Source: Candidatus Heimdallarchaeota archaeon LC_3
Lineage (GTDB): Archaea > Asgardarchaeota > Heimdallarchaeia > Hodarchaeales > LC-3
Direction of reading: 5' to 3'
NCBI GenBank assembly: GCA_001940645.1
Contig: MDVS01000027.1
Coordinates: forward strand, 1 to 64,000
DNA length: 64,000 bases
Shown here: one piece after another, positions 26,463 through 35,421 of the stretch
Layout of the letters: each line of letters opens with the position of its first letter
Position numbering within the stretch: position 1 is the stretch's first letter
Made by a program: the position numbers and the translations under genes
The notes under the pieces: model-generated
Told to the model about the DNA's origin: nothing
The model's input: only the letters and a program-made list of their open reading frames with translations
Databases searched by the model: none

Positions 26463-29330
26463 ATGATTATTCAATCTAATATTGATAATATCACAATTTT
26501 TTATCGATTTTTGAAATCAAACTATCGTTCTATTATTATCACTTCTCTAGGCCTAATTATTAGTCTATCAATAATTTCATCTACGAGTATATTTGTTGAA
26601 ACTGAAAGAAGTTCAATTATTTCCTATTATACCGAAAATAGAAATTTTATGTGGGAATTAGAAAGTTATGGGGACGAGGAGTTTAATATTCAAATTGATC
26701 TAGTAGAATTATCTTCTCAATTCAATAATTCGCTTGAAAAATTTGATTTATTATCAAGCGTGGAGTCAATTGCTTATTTACATTATTTCGATTCTCCATT
26801 ACAAATTAATCTATCGCAGGATCCGTATGCATATCGTGGAGTAACAGTTTATGAAATAAATATGGATAGATTATCAGAAATTTTGGAACCCGGATCTTCA
26901 ATTCACAATAATACCTTAAATAATCAAAATGCAGTTTTTTTAGAATTTGATAGCAAACCTGGTCTTATAAATAATGTCAGTATTGGAAATGAATATTCCT
27001 TATTTGTTAGTTACGGCTTTCCTGAAGTAATTGAGCCAATAATAAATATTACAATTACAGGAAAAAAATTCATTTCTTATGAACAAAAAGAAAAATTTGA
27101 AAATGAAATTCCTGAACTAAGAAGGATGTGGGGGAATCAATTATTAATTGTTCAGAATCTTACCTCATTTATTCAAGAATTTGACCAAAATATCGCAAAC
27201 ATTGATGATCCCGACTTTTATTTTTACAAATCAGAACACTTAACGTTAATGTATATGAGTAATGCCAAATATTTTGATAGTTTAGATATTGGTGCGACAT
27301 TAAGAAAGTTAGAGTTATTACGCAGTGATGTAGAAGAAAATATCCTTGGGGGGAACGATCGCTGGTTTAGCGGTTGGTTCAGTGATAATGTCTATTGGAC
27401 ACTCAAAGAAATTGAAAACCAAGTGACTTTTCTATTAGTAATGCTTTTTCTGTTTTCATCTCCAGTATTTATCTTAGCACTTTTTCTTGCCTATTATTCG
27501 TTTGGATTGATTAAACGACAAAAATTCCAACAACTTGGGGTCATGTTATCACGAGGAATTAAGAGGAGTCAATTATCTATATTACTTATTCTTGAGGTTT
27601 TTGTATCACTTATTATTGCTATTATAATGGGTATTTTGCTCAGTATTCCCTTTTCAACTATTTTTGTACAATCTTCAGGTCTCTTAGAATTTGATAATCC
27701 TCGATCTCCGGTAATATTACTACTAGATTTAGTACGATTTATTACTCCTATTGGCTTTATTTTAATCGTGATTACAAATTTGTTCTCAATTTATCGAACA
27801 AGTAATATCACTTTAGCAACTATCGAGAAACACATGAATAAAGAACAAACAGATCCATTTTGGCAAAAAAAATATCTTGATGTTGTCTTTCTAATATTAG
27901 GAATAGGAATTATATTAGTAGTCTCTGAAATTAATCTCAGACAAGACCGAGATATGAATTTAGCGTTTTTAAACTTTTTATTAATACCTGCACCAATCCT
28001 TTTAGTTACAGGAGCTGTAATGTTTATTTCCCGAATTTTTGCTATCGTTACTGATCGTATAAGCGTTTTACTATGGAAAAAGAAAAGTGGATTGTTATCT
28101 TTTTCATTAAAAAATGTTGTTCGACACAAACAAGCATCAATAAGAGCTATACTTTTGATATCGATAAATGTGGCATTTATAATCGCTTTCTTAACCTTTC
28201 CCTTTTCAAATTTTGCTTATCAGGAGGAAAGGATTAGTTATGATATCGGTGCGGAGATGTTTGTTAGTTTAAATAATATAACCCAATACACGAATCATAC
28301 ATATTTTTCAGAAGTATTAGAAAATGTGAGTCAAGATATTGATTCCTATACTCAAATTATACGCGTACAATTAAAAGGAAATAATGTTATTGCCGTTAAC
28401 ACATCAGATTTTCTTGAATCAGCATATTTCAAAGATTCTTATTCAAGTAATATAAAAAGCAAACTTAAAGAATTATCTACTAATAATATGTCGACAATTC
28501 TATATCAAAAAAATCTTCAAGCAATTGGAAAGAAAGTCAATGATACCTTTGCATGGCCTACCCCTTATCAAGGTCCTCCAAGCGGTCCAAGTGAAATTAT
28601 TCCTTCATATATATTTAATATTACTGGATCGTTTAACTATTTTCCAAAGTTGCTGAATTGGCAGCCATATAATGCTCGAACTGAATTTTATGGAGTAATG
28701 AGCCTAGGAACGTATACCAATTTAGAAAAACTTAGTGAAAATGTTTCCGAAGGATATGAATGGGACTACGGGTTATCAAATGCTCAATTAGGTCTTTATT
28801 TAAAACCTAAAGATTCAGCAAATACAACATTAATGGCTGAAATTCTTGAAAACAATACGTTAGTTAATTATGTTCGAAATTTAGATGACGAACTTAAACA
28901 GGTATTTGAAAATCCTAATAGCAATTCTTTGTTTGGTTTAATTAATTCAAATATCGTGTTTTTATTAATCATCACATTATTTGTCCTAATTATGTTTGGA
29001 ATACTCCAAATCATTGAGCGCGGAAAGGAAGTGGCAACAGAAAGAGTATTAGGAATGACACTAAAACAAACATTTTTACTCTTTATTTATGAAACTAATT
29101 GGTTATTAATCTTTGGATTAGTATCAGGATTAATTTTTGGTGCATTTGTTTCTTGGATATTTATATATCCCTTCGCTACATCAGGGATACCTCCGTTAAC
29201 AATGGTTTATCCTGTAGAATTGATTTCCATTTTACTCATTCTTATATTGGTTGGAGCAACTCTATTTAACTTTATACCTGCTTATTTAAGTTCAAAAATT
29301 GAAATTACTAGACTCTTAAAGGTGGAATGA
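26463..29330 (+). CDS. ABC exporter permease, FtsX/MacB type
   Basis: The 955-aa permease has a helix at about 25-45, a large extracellular domain, three helices near 320-440, a second anchor helix near 500-545 and 560-580, another extracellular domain, and three closing helices (about 820-945). This duplicated FtsX layout is typical of MacB/LolC-type extruders that use the ATPase to work on outer-face substrates rather than to pump through a channel. The stop overlaps the start of the first ATPase gene (ATGA, 29327-29330), so all three genes form an operon. Substrate unknown; lipoproteins, lipids or peptides are usual. Confidence 0.85.
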   Translation: MIIQSNIDNITIFYRFLKSNYRSIIITSLGLIISLSIISSTSIFVETERSSIISYYTENRNFMWELESYGDEEFNIQIDLVELSSQFNNSLEKFDLLSSVESIAYLHYFDSPLQINLSQDPYAYRGVTVYEINMDRLSEILEPGSSIHNNTLNNQNAVFLEFDSKPGLINNVSIGNEYSLFVSYGFPEVIEPIINITITGKKFISYEQKEKFENEIPELRRMWGNQLLIVQNLTSFIQEFDQNIANIDDPDFYFYKSEHLTLMYMSNAKYFDSLDIGATLRKLELLRSDVEENILGGNDRWFSGWFSDNVYWTLKEIENQVTFLLVMLFLFSSPVFILALFLAYYSFGLIKRQKFQQLGVMLSRGIKRSQLSILLILEVFVSLIIAIIMGILLSIPFSTIFVQSSGLLEFDNPRSPVILLLDLVRFITPIGFILIVITNLFSIYRTSNITLATIEKHMNKEQTDPFWQKKYLDVVFLILGIGIILVVSEINLRQDRDMNLAFLNFLLIPAPILLVTGAVMFISRIFAIVTDRISVLLWKKKSGLLSFSLKNVVRHKQASIRAILLISINVAFIIAFLTFPFSNFAYQEERISYDIGAEMFVSLNNITQYTNHTYFSEVLENVSQDIDSYTQIIRVQLKGNNVIAVNTSDFLESAYFKDSYSSNIKSKLKELSTNNMSTILYQKNLQAIGKKVNDTFAWPTPYQGPPSGPSEIIPSYIFNITGSFNYFPKLLNWQPYNARTEFYGVMSLGTYTNLEKLSENVSEGYEWDYGLSNAQLGLYLKPKDSANTTLMAEILENNTLVNYVRNLDDELKQVFENPNSNSLFGLINSNIVFLLIITLFVLIMFGILQIIERGKEVATERVLGMTLKQTFLLFIYETNWLLIFGLVSGLIFGAFVSWIFIYPFATSGIPPLTMVYPVELISILLILILVGATLFNFIPAYLSSKIEITRLLKVE

Positions 29331-30223
29331 TCATGTCAGAACAAATTATGGTTGAAATCAGAGATTTAATTAAACTCTATGAAACTGAAACTACAAATAT
29401 TAAAATTACAGCTTTAAGAGGAATTGAGCTCGATATCAAAGAAGGAGATTTAGTATCTATTGTTGGTCCTTCGGGTTCAGGAAAGACGACTTTAATTAAA
29501 ATGATCGCTGGAATCGAAAAACCCTCTGCGGGTACGGTACGTGTTGCTGATACCTTTGTGAACACTTTAAATGATCAACAACTCACTCAATTTCGACGTG
29601 AAAACCTAGGTTTTATGTGGCAATTTCCTGAAAGAAACCTGGTATCACGCTTCTCTGTTATACAAAACGTTATGCTACCAATGCAATTAATCCATAAGGG
29701 AACTAGATCTGAACGAATAAAACAAGCAAATGAGTTATTATCAACTCTAGGTTTAAGCTCCAGGAAAAATCATCCAGTTAACAAGCTTTCTGGTGGAGAA
29801 GCACAACGAGTAGGACTTGCTGCTGCTTTAGCTACTCAACCAAAGCTTATACTTGCTGATGAACCTACTGGTGAACTAGATTCCGTTAATGCCGGAAAAA
29901 TTATTGAATATTTAAAAGAATTAAATAAAGAATTAGGCCAAACTTTTATAATCGTTACTCATGATCAACGTTTTATGACTATGACAGAAAAAACATTTAA
30001 AATGAGGGATGGAGCACTTTACGGTATTCACAGAAGATTAGAAGGAGGAAAAGAACTTTCTTCATCAGGAATTTGGGAGAGAGAACATCTAATGACAATA
30101 GATAGTTTAGGAACTATTAGATTACCGAAAGAAATGGTGAATCAAGCTGAAATATCTAAATATATTAAAGTACAATTCAATCCTGATCGAGGTTGTATAG
30201 AAATTTTTCCAGTTAAAAAGTAA
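29327..30223 (+). CDS. ABC transporter ATP-binding protein (LolD/MacB type), with C-terminal extension
   Basis: The 298-aa ATPase has Walker A GPSGSGKTTL (about residues 47-56), signature LSGGEAQRVGLA (about 149-160), Walker B LILADEPTGELDS and switch histidine THD. The usual domain ends near residue 235; the extra 60 residues (DSLGTIRLPKEMVNQAEISK) look like a small beta domain of the SpoVT/AbrB-like or prefoldin-like sort, an unusual extension. It starts within the permease stop (ATGATCATG). It probably pairs with the next ATPase. Confidence 0.93.
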   Translation: MIMSEQIMVEIRDLIKLYETETTNIKITALRGIELDIKEGDLVSIVGPSGSGKTTLIKMIAGIEKPSAGTVRVADTFVNTLNDQQLTQFRRENLGFMWQFPERNLVSRFSVIQNVMLPMQLIHKGTRSERIKQANELLSTLGLSSRKNHPVNKLSGGEAQRVGLAAALATQPKLILADEPTGELDSVNAGKIIEYLKELNKELGQTFIIVTHDQRFMTMTEKTFKMRDGALYGIHRRLEGGKELSSSGIWEREHLMTIDSLGTIRLPKEMVNQAEISKYIKVQFNPDRGCIEIFPVKK

Positions 30224-30233
30224 GGTATAAAAT

Positions 30234-31004
30234 ATGAGTGAATCAAAAAATAATAACAATTCTATTGCAATTTCAATTGTTGAGACTTCTAAAAGATTTC
30301 ATTCTGGGGATGAAATTATACATGCAATCGATAATTGCTCATTAGAAATTTATGCAGGACAATTTGTTTGTATCATGGGACCATCAGGATCAGGTAAATC
30401 AACCTTGTTAAATTTGATCGGAGGATTATCAAATGTTACTGAGGGCAAGATCAGTGTTTTCTCTCAAACGTTACATAATTTATCCGAAAGCGATAGAGCA
30501 CTCCTACGAAGAAAAATAATAGGAATTATATTCCAATTCTATAATCTTCATGAGGGTTTGACTGCTGTTGAAAATATTGAATTACCAATGTTAATAGCAG
30601 GGATCTCCCAAAAAATTCGTCGGAAAAAAGCACAAGAATTATTGGAGTTAGTAGAGCTTGTTCCTCGTGCAAACAATTTGCCTTATGAACTTAGTGGTGG
30701 TGAAAAACAGAGAGTAGGCATTGCTAGATCTCTTTCTAATGATCCTAAAATTATTTTAGCTGATGAACCCACAGGTGATTTAGACCATGAAATCGGTGAG
30801 TCTATTATGGATTTATTGGTTGATCTCAATTCTGAACAAGGGAAGACCATTGTAATGGTTACTCATGATCTAAGTTTAATAAGAAAAGGATTCAGACTAA
30901 TTAAATTAGAAGATGGAAAGATAATTTCTGATGAGATTGTTGAAAGTTTAGATAATTTTGCTCAAGATGTATCAATTATTGCAAAAAAACAAATATCTAC
31001 GTAA
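30234..31004 (+). CDS. ABC transporter ATP-binding protein (LolD/MacB type)
   Basis: The 256-aa ATPase has Walker A GPSGSGKSTLLN, signature ELSGGEKQRVGIARSL, Walker B IILADEPTGDLDHE, and switch THD. It lies 10 nt after the first ATPase gene, so a heterodimer acting on the single large permease is likely. The LolD/MacB family normally uses a homodimer. The two proteins differ over most of their length, so this is not a recent duplication. Confidence 0.93.
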   Translation: MSESKNNNNSIAISIVETSKRFHSGDEIIHAIDNCSLEIYAGQFVCIMGPSGSGKSTLLNLIGGLSNVTEGKISVFSQTLHNLSESDRALLRRKIIGIIFQFYNLHEGLTAVENIELPMLIAGISQKIRRKKAQELLELVELVPRANNLPYELSGGEKQRVGIARSLSNDPKIILADEPTGDLDHEIGESIMDLLVDLNSEQGKTIVMVTHDLSLIRKGFRLIKLEDGKIISDEIVESLDNFAQDVSIIAKKQIST

Positions 31005-31312
31005 TTTCTTCTTTAATATTCTAAATTTTCATTACAAATTAATAATAATCTGTATTTACTTCCAATCGCCATTCATATAGACATTTTTCACGGAAATTAT
31101 TAAAAAAATGGTTTACATTAGTTTATAGCCTAAAGCAATTGAAAAATTCAAGTATATAGATCACTAATCCACTGGAATATTATGAAAAAATCTGAAACTA
31201 AGATAAATTAATAAAAATTATTTAGGTGAACGAATATGTCTTGAAATTATAACCTAAAAGCATTTTCAAGTTTATTTATATATATTTTTTTAATTTGAAA
31301 GGATCTATAATA
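31005..31312. other. Intergenic region, about 308 nt
   Basis: AT-rich. It should hold the end of the ABC operon transcript and the promoter of the TPR gene. No hairpin or gene stands out. Confidence 0.4.
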
Positions 31313-31849
31313 TTGTCAAAAGAAAAATTGCAAAGAATGCTAGAATTTGAGCCCGATAATGTGAATTTATTAGTTGAAAATGCTCGATTAGCTAGAATTA
31401 ATCAAGAAATTAGCAAAGCTAAGAACTATCTCTTACTTGCGAAACAAAAGGACCCAAACAATTCTTTGGTGAATGTGGAATATGGATTGTTATTGTTTGA
31501 AACTGGTTATCGTAATGAATCAGTAGAATATTTTGAAAAAGCTAAAACTTACATTGATACAAATAATTTTTTAGAATTCCTATATTTGCTTGAAGTTTTT
31601 TGGGGAAAAAAATATTTTAACTTCTGTCAAGAAATTGTTCTAAAATTAGTACAAAAAAAATACAAAAAGAAAGAAATAGAGTATTTAGAGAAATTATATG
31701 ATAATTTTGTCATTGACATAGATATAAGATTAATAGAAGATTCAAACCAACTTTTGGCAATCATTTTACTTGCTAAATATTTAGAAAAAACAGGTGAATA
31801 CGAATTATATGTCAAACTAGCTAAAAAAAGATTTGATCTTGAAATATAG
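31313..31849 (+). CDS. TPR-repeat protein
   Basis: I place the start at TTG 31313 because AAGGATC lies 7 nt upstream; the same frame could begin at 31295. The roughly 178-aa product is a string of helix pairs with TPR spacing: 'NARLARINQEISKAKNYLLLAKQKDPNNSLVNVEYGLLLFETGY' and 'RNESVEYFEKAK'. TPRs bind other proteins. No second domain is seen. It stands alone after the ABC operon; partner unknown. Confidence 0.65.
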   Translation: MSKEKLQRMLEFEPDNVNLLVENARLARINQEISKAKNYLLLAKQKDPNNSLVNVEYGLLLFETGYRNESVEYFEKAKTYIDTNNFLEFLYLLEVFWGKKYFNFCQEIVLKLVQKKYKKKEIEYLEKLYDNFVIDIDIRLIEDSNQLLAIILLAKYLEKTGEYELYVKLAKKRFDLEI

Positions 31850-31956
31850 TTACTATCATTTGTTCTCTTAATATATTGTAAATTAATATTAGATTTTTTT
31901 CTCTTAATTATTTTAATACCAATTAATTTGTCCTTATAAAAAGGATGGGAAGTTAA

Positions 31957-32468
31957 TTGGGACCAATTCGAACAAAAAATAGAGAAATAAGAATAAAAAT
32001 ACATGAATTGACACTAAAAGAATCAAAATTAAACAAATTGCTATTCTTTAGTTTTAAAAATAAAATTGGGTTAATAATCATATTATCTTTTACATTAATT
32101 GTGGAAGCTGGATTTATATTTATAATAACTGAGAATCCTGCATTTATTGGTCCAAATTTCCGATCAATTTACACGATAACTGACAAACTTAGAGAACAAT
32201 GGGGAGATGATTTAACAGATTCTGAGAAATTAATTAATTTAAATAATCAATATTGAATAGAAACAATCCTGTTATTAGGTCCAATTATTATAATATCCTA
32301 GGTTATTATATGGTAAAAATTGCTCTAACATATTATGAAGATAAGAGTAAAACAACTACCATACAATATTTAGTAATAATTTTTATTATCTCCGGGATAT
32401 TCTTACTAATAACAATATATGATTTTAAGTTAAATGTTAAATTCGGAGACTATGATATCTTTTTCTAG
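31957..32468 (+). CDS. Two-helix membrane protein (apparent frameshift)
   Basis: Frame one (31957-32256, TTG start after GGAAG) encodes a basic N-terminus, a helix (IGLIIILSFTLIVEAGFIFI) and a polar region ending LNNQY. Frame two, one base back, continues smoothly from 32253 (LNRNNPVIRSNYYNILGYYM) through a second helix (IQYLVIIFIISGIFLLITI) to 32468. Adding one T in the TATTG at 32251-32255 gives a single continuous protein of about 170 aa with a helix at each end of an extracellular domain. A one-base deletion, real or from assembly, is the simplest reading. Function unknown. Confidence 0.5.
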
Positions 32469-32641
32469 GGGAAAACTTTACAACTTGACCCCTTCATGGC
32501 GATGGATTTACCAGATCGCAATTGAGAATTGCCCCAATTTTAGATAAAAAATAAAAAGAATACCTAAAAAGCCTAAAATAGATAAATCTAAATTTAAATA
32601 TTTTTGGAGTAATTACGGTTAAATGACATTAGGCAACCATT

Positions 32642-33496
32642 ATGAACATTTTAATTACATTTAGTTTGATTATTTTACTTGTTATAAGAATATTTATATT
32701 AAATATGTCAATAAGCTTATACCTAGATAGAAGGAGAAAAAATTTCTTAGTTATAATATTCGGATGGATTTTTACACTATTGTCTGGAATTTTTCCTTTA
32801 ATATTAGAATTTGAAAACAATACAGATTTATATAGTCTAGTTATCGTTTTTAACAACTATTTCTTTGCATTAGGCACAATTTTTGTTTATGGAGGTTTTT
32901 TCTACGTTTTTGATTTTGTATCTAAGGATTTTATAAAAAGTCTCAGCGTCTTAGCTATTTTCGGACCTTTAATATTATGGTTATTTAATTTTTCAAGTCT
33001 ATCTACTATTTTATCATCTTTATTACTTTACACAGTAGTTCTTCTAATAACTAAATATCTGATATTCAATTCAAAAGAAATTACAGACGTTATTGGTGGA
33101 TCAATTAGGTATATATATTTAACTGCGGGGTTAGGATATATATTTGTTCCTCTATCAATTGTCATCTATATTATTGAGGGCAGTTTTGATTTATATCTAT
33201 CATCGAATGAATTTATAATAATCTTAAATTATCTGATGGCAATTATCTATAGTATAACATTTTTTGCTCTTTTTGTAAATTTACAATATAGCATCGTTAC
33301 AAATTTGAAAAATCAACTCATAGATACCTATAGCCATGATTTAGGAAATATAATTCAAATTATATATGGGGGAGTTTCTATTTTAGAAGTTACTAAAGAT
33401 AATGAAGAAATTTTAGAAAAAACTTTAGCATTATTATCTAAAAATTGTCAAAAAGCTTCAAAACTCATTAAAAAAATTCGAAAATCTAATGTTTAG
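32642..33496 (+). CDS. 7-helix membrane protein with histidine-kinase dimerisation helix, no ATPase domain
   Basis: The 284-aa protein has about seven membrane helices (residues 1-220) and then a short cytoplasmic tail with TYSHDLGNIIQIIYGG (about 233-248), which fits the H-box of HisKA domains (SHDLxN), plus the second helix (KNCQKASKLIKKIRKS). The ATP-binding HATPase domain that should follow is absent: the gene stops and the next 270 nt encode none. It may be a truncated kinase, or a phospho-acceptor that relies on another kinase. A 7TM sensor with phosphotransfer is an inference. Confidence 0.6.
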   Translation: MNILITFSLIILLVIRIFILNMSISLYLDRRRKNFLVIIFGWIFTLLSGIFPLILEFENNTDLYSLVIVFNNYFFALGTIFVYGGFFYVFDFVSKDFIKSLSVLAIFGPLILWLFNFSSLSTILSSLLLYTVVLLITKYLIFNSKEITDVIGGSIRYIYLTAGLGYIFVPLSIVIYIIEGSFDLYLSSNEFIIILNYLMAIIYSITFFALFVNLQYSIVTNLKNQLIDTYSHDLGNIIQIIYGGVSILEVTKDNEEILEKTLALLSKNCQKASKLIKKIRKSNV

Positions 33497-33768
33497 ATTG
33501 TGTTCTATAGGAAATTGAAAAATGATCATGGTAACAAATTTTTGATTATCTCTGAAGCTATAATAGTACTTCAAAATTTGGAAAGATTGGATCTAAGGTG
33601 CTGTATGTAAATTATAGGTTATATTCGGGTGGAATATATCATTTAAACTTCGATTCAGAAGTCATTTATTTCTAACAAAAAAGCTAATATTATGTACTGA
33701 AAATCATTACTGATTAAAAAAAAAGAGTGAGTTCAACCAGAACTCAAGATGTATAAACTAAACCCAGT

Positions 33769-33975
33769 TTATTTCTGAGCCGCTAATTTAATGTCGTTTT
33801 CTTTAACAGTTTTTCTTCCGGAGTGTCGGGCAATTTCTACCGCGTATTTAGCAATATTTTTACCCCAGTCGGTAAGAATCTCGTTCATTTTATCAACAGC
33901 GTCAGCTGATACTCTTTGGGCACCTGCTTGACGAATTAATTTTTCAACACGTGCGTTTGCAAAGTTTCCTGCCAT
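33769..33975 (-). CDS. Archaeal histone (HMf-like)
   Basis: The 68-aa single histone fold: ARVEKLIRQAGAQRVSADAV (alpha1/loop1), DKMNEILTDWGKNIAKYAVEIARHSG (alpha2), RKTVKENDIKLAAQ (alpha3). The length and the R..D pair in loop 2 (RKTVKENDI) match HMfA/B. It dimerises and wraps DNA. A GAGG lies before the ATG (gaggaaatgatgaaaa). Some Asgard histones have tails; this one has none. Confidence 0.97.
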   Translation of the reverse strand: MAGNFANARVEKLIRQAGAQRVSADAVDKMNEILTDWGKNIAKYAVEIARHSGRKTVKENDIKLAAQK

Positions 33976-34215
33976 TTTTCATCATTTCCTCTATTTTATA
34001 TTTTTTTTTGCACCATTCATTACTAAAATTAGAGTCCCTTTGACACGGTTTTGGTAAGTCCACTAGACTTAATGGGATACTAAATATTATAATGAGGAAT
34101 AGTGACTATTTTCTCAAAAAATTCTTGCCTTTAAAAAACTTTTGATTTCGTATTTCTTTTCGAACAACACTGACTTGACTTATTCTCAAGTTAATATCCA
34201 TAAGTCACAGATTTT

Positions 34216-34410
34216 CTAATCGAAAATTATTATCGACTTCACAAGTGATATCAGTCTTAATCCATCCCGAGAGCAATGTTGAATAAAAGGAACAATGTAC
34301 TCCTTTCGTTTAACCGAAGCAAAAAATTTCCCTTTAAGCGTAAATCTAAGCATTTTTTCCTCATTTTTTGTTCTTAATATCAAGACATAAGTTTTTGAAT
34401 CACAATTCAA
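34216..34410 (-). CDS. Short hypothetical protein
   Basis: Up to 64 aa. GAGG 5 nt before an in-frame ATG at 34353 supports a 45-residue form starting MLRFTLKGKFFASVKRKEYI. The sequence looks like an ordinary alternating strand/helix protein (VPFIQHCSRDGLRLISLVKS), and codon use resembles its neighbours, but it is short and unrecognised. Confidence 0.35.
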   Translation of the reverse strand: MNCDSKTYVLILRTKNEEKMLRFTLKGKFFASVKRKEYIVPFIQHCSRDGLRLISLVKSIIIFD

Positions 34411-34754
34411 GTTGTTAGGTAACGTGATATTGTAAAAATTTTTATTTTTTTAATGTAACCTAGCAGCAGGGTTCATTTTAATCGCTAGATTACAAAAGCA
34501 GAATTTCTATTTATTAAGCTAAATCTTTTAATATTAAACTATAATTTGAATTTAGAGGTGATAAAATTAACATTATATTAAATCAACATGAAAAATAAAT
34601 AGATTATTTTTTAAATTGCCAAATTGTTTTCAAATGAGTTGTTTATTTACTATTAGCTTAATATTTCTCCTTTCTCATAATTTTATGGAATTAATTTTGA
34701 AAGAAAAAAAACTAGAATAAGGGAAAATGAATCCCAAGAGTTTATTATTTGTGA
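34411..34754. other. Intergenic region, 344 nt
   Basis: AT-rich, between two leftward genes. It includes the imperfect stem-loop at 34455-34493; no gene is seen. Confidence 0.4.
34455..34493. promoter_or_regulatory. Imperfect 10-bp stem-loop
   Basis: GTAACCTAGC pairs with GCTAGATTAC except at one base, with a 19-nt loop containing GGGTTCATTTTAATC. It could act as a transcript-end structure for the phospholipid decarboxylase region or as an operator. The loop vaguely resembles a tRNA T-loop, but no tRNA fits. Confidence 0.25.
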
Positions 34755-35405
34755 TTACTTCCTCAAATTACCGAAAATTGTCATACCTGCTCTTACTTTT
34801 TCGCCTACTGTAACAATTGGATCTACATTCTTTGTTGGAATATGAAAATCAGTTTCGCTTCCAAATCTAATCATTCCTAACCGTTCACCCCTTGGTATAA
34901 CCTCCTCTGAAACTGGGAAGTAGGATACACATCGAAAAGCTAGAAAACCACTAATTTGAATAACTTTGAAAGGAATTTTGTCTGGATTCTCAAAATGTAA
35001 TTCTTGTCTTGCATTTTTTGATTTTGATATTTTATTTAGTCCTGGAAGAATCGGTAAAAATATCCCACGGAATTTTTCTTTTTTTATCATTTTACCAGAT
35101 AATGGCATTCTATTTACATGTACATCCCAAAATCTCATCCGAATTCTAAATATTGTCGTATTTGGAATAGTTTCGGTATCAATTTCGAAAATAACACCAT
35201 CTGCTGGTGAAACAATTGCTGATGAATTAGTTTCAACAATATGACGGTCAGGATCCCTAAAAAATTGAATCACAAAGATTAACGTTAACCCAGTTATTAG
35301 TATCGACCACCAAAATGACAAATTTAGATATGAAATAATCAACGATAAAATAAAAATTACAATTGATGGTAATGTAATTATTTGATGGCCGTTAGCTAAT
35401 TTCAT
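34755..35405 (-). CDS. psd: Archaetidylserine/phosphatidylserine decarboxylase
   Basis: The 216-aa membrane-associated pyruvoyl enzyme decarboxylates the serine headgroup lipid to the ethanolamine lipid. Two N-terminal helices (about 10-45) are followed by FFRDPDR and the SPADGVI block, VHVNRMPLSG, and LGMIRFGSETDF near 176-187. Ser183 in RFGS is where self-cleavage makes the pyruvoyl group. The short form with the archaeal/PssD-type layout is normal. The polyamine gene lies 16 nt upstream on the same strand, so the two genes probably share a transcript. Confidence 0.93.
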   Translation of the reverse strand: MKLANGHQIITLPSIVIFILSLIISYLNLSFWWSILITGLTLIFVIQFFRDPDRHIVETNSSAIVSPADGVIFEIDTETIPNTTIFRIRMRFWDVHVNRMPLSGKMIKKEKFRGIFLPILPGLNKISKSKNARQELHFENPDKIPFKVIQISGFLAFRCVSYFPVSEEVIPRGERLGMIRFGSETDFHIPTKNVDPIVTVGEKVRAGMTIFGNLRK

Positions 35406-35421
35406 TTGTCTTTTAATATCC

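Noticed and set aside
34455..34493. tRNA or tRNA relic because of a GGTTCA-like loop
   Set aside because: No acceptor, D or anticodon arm can be drawn around it.
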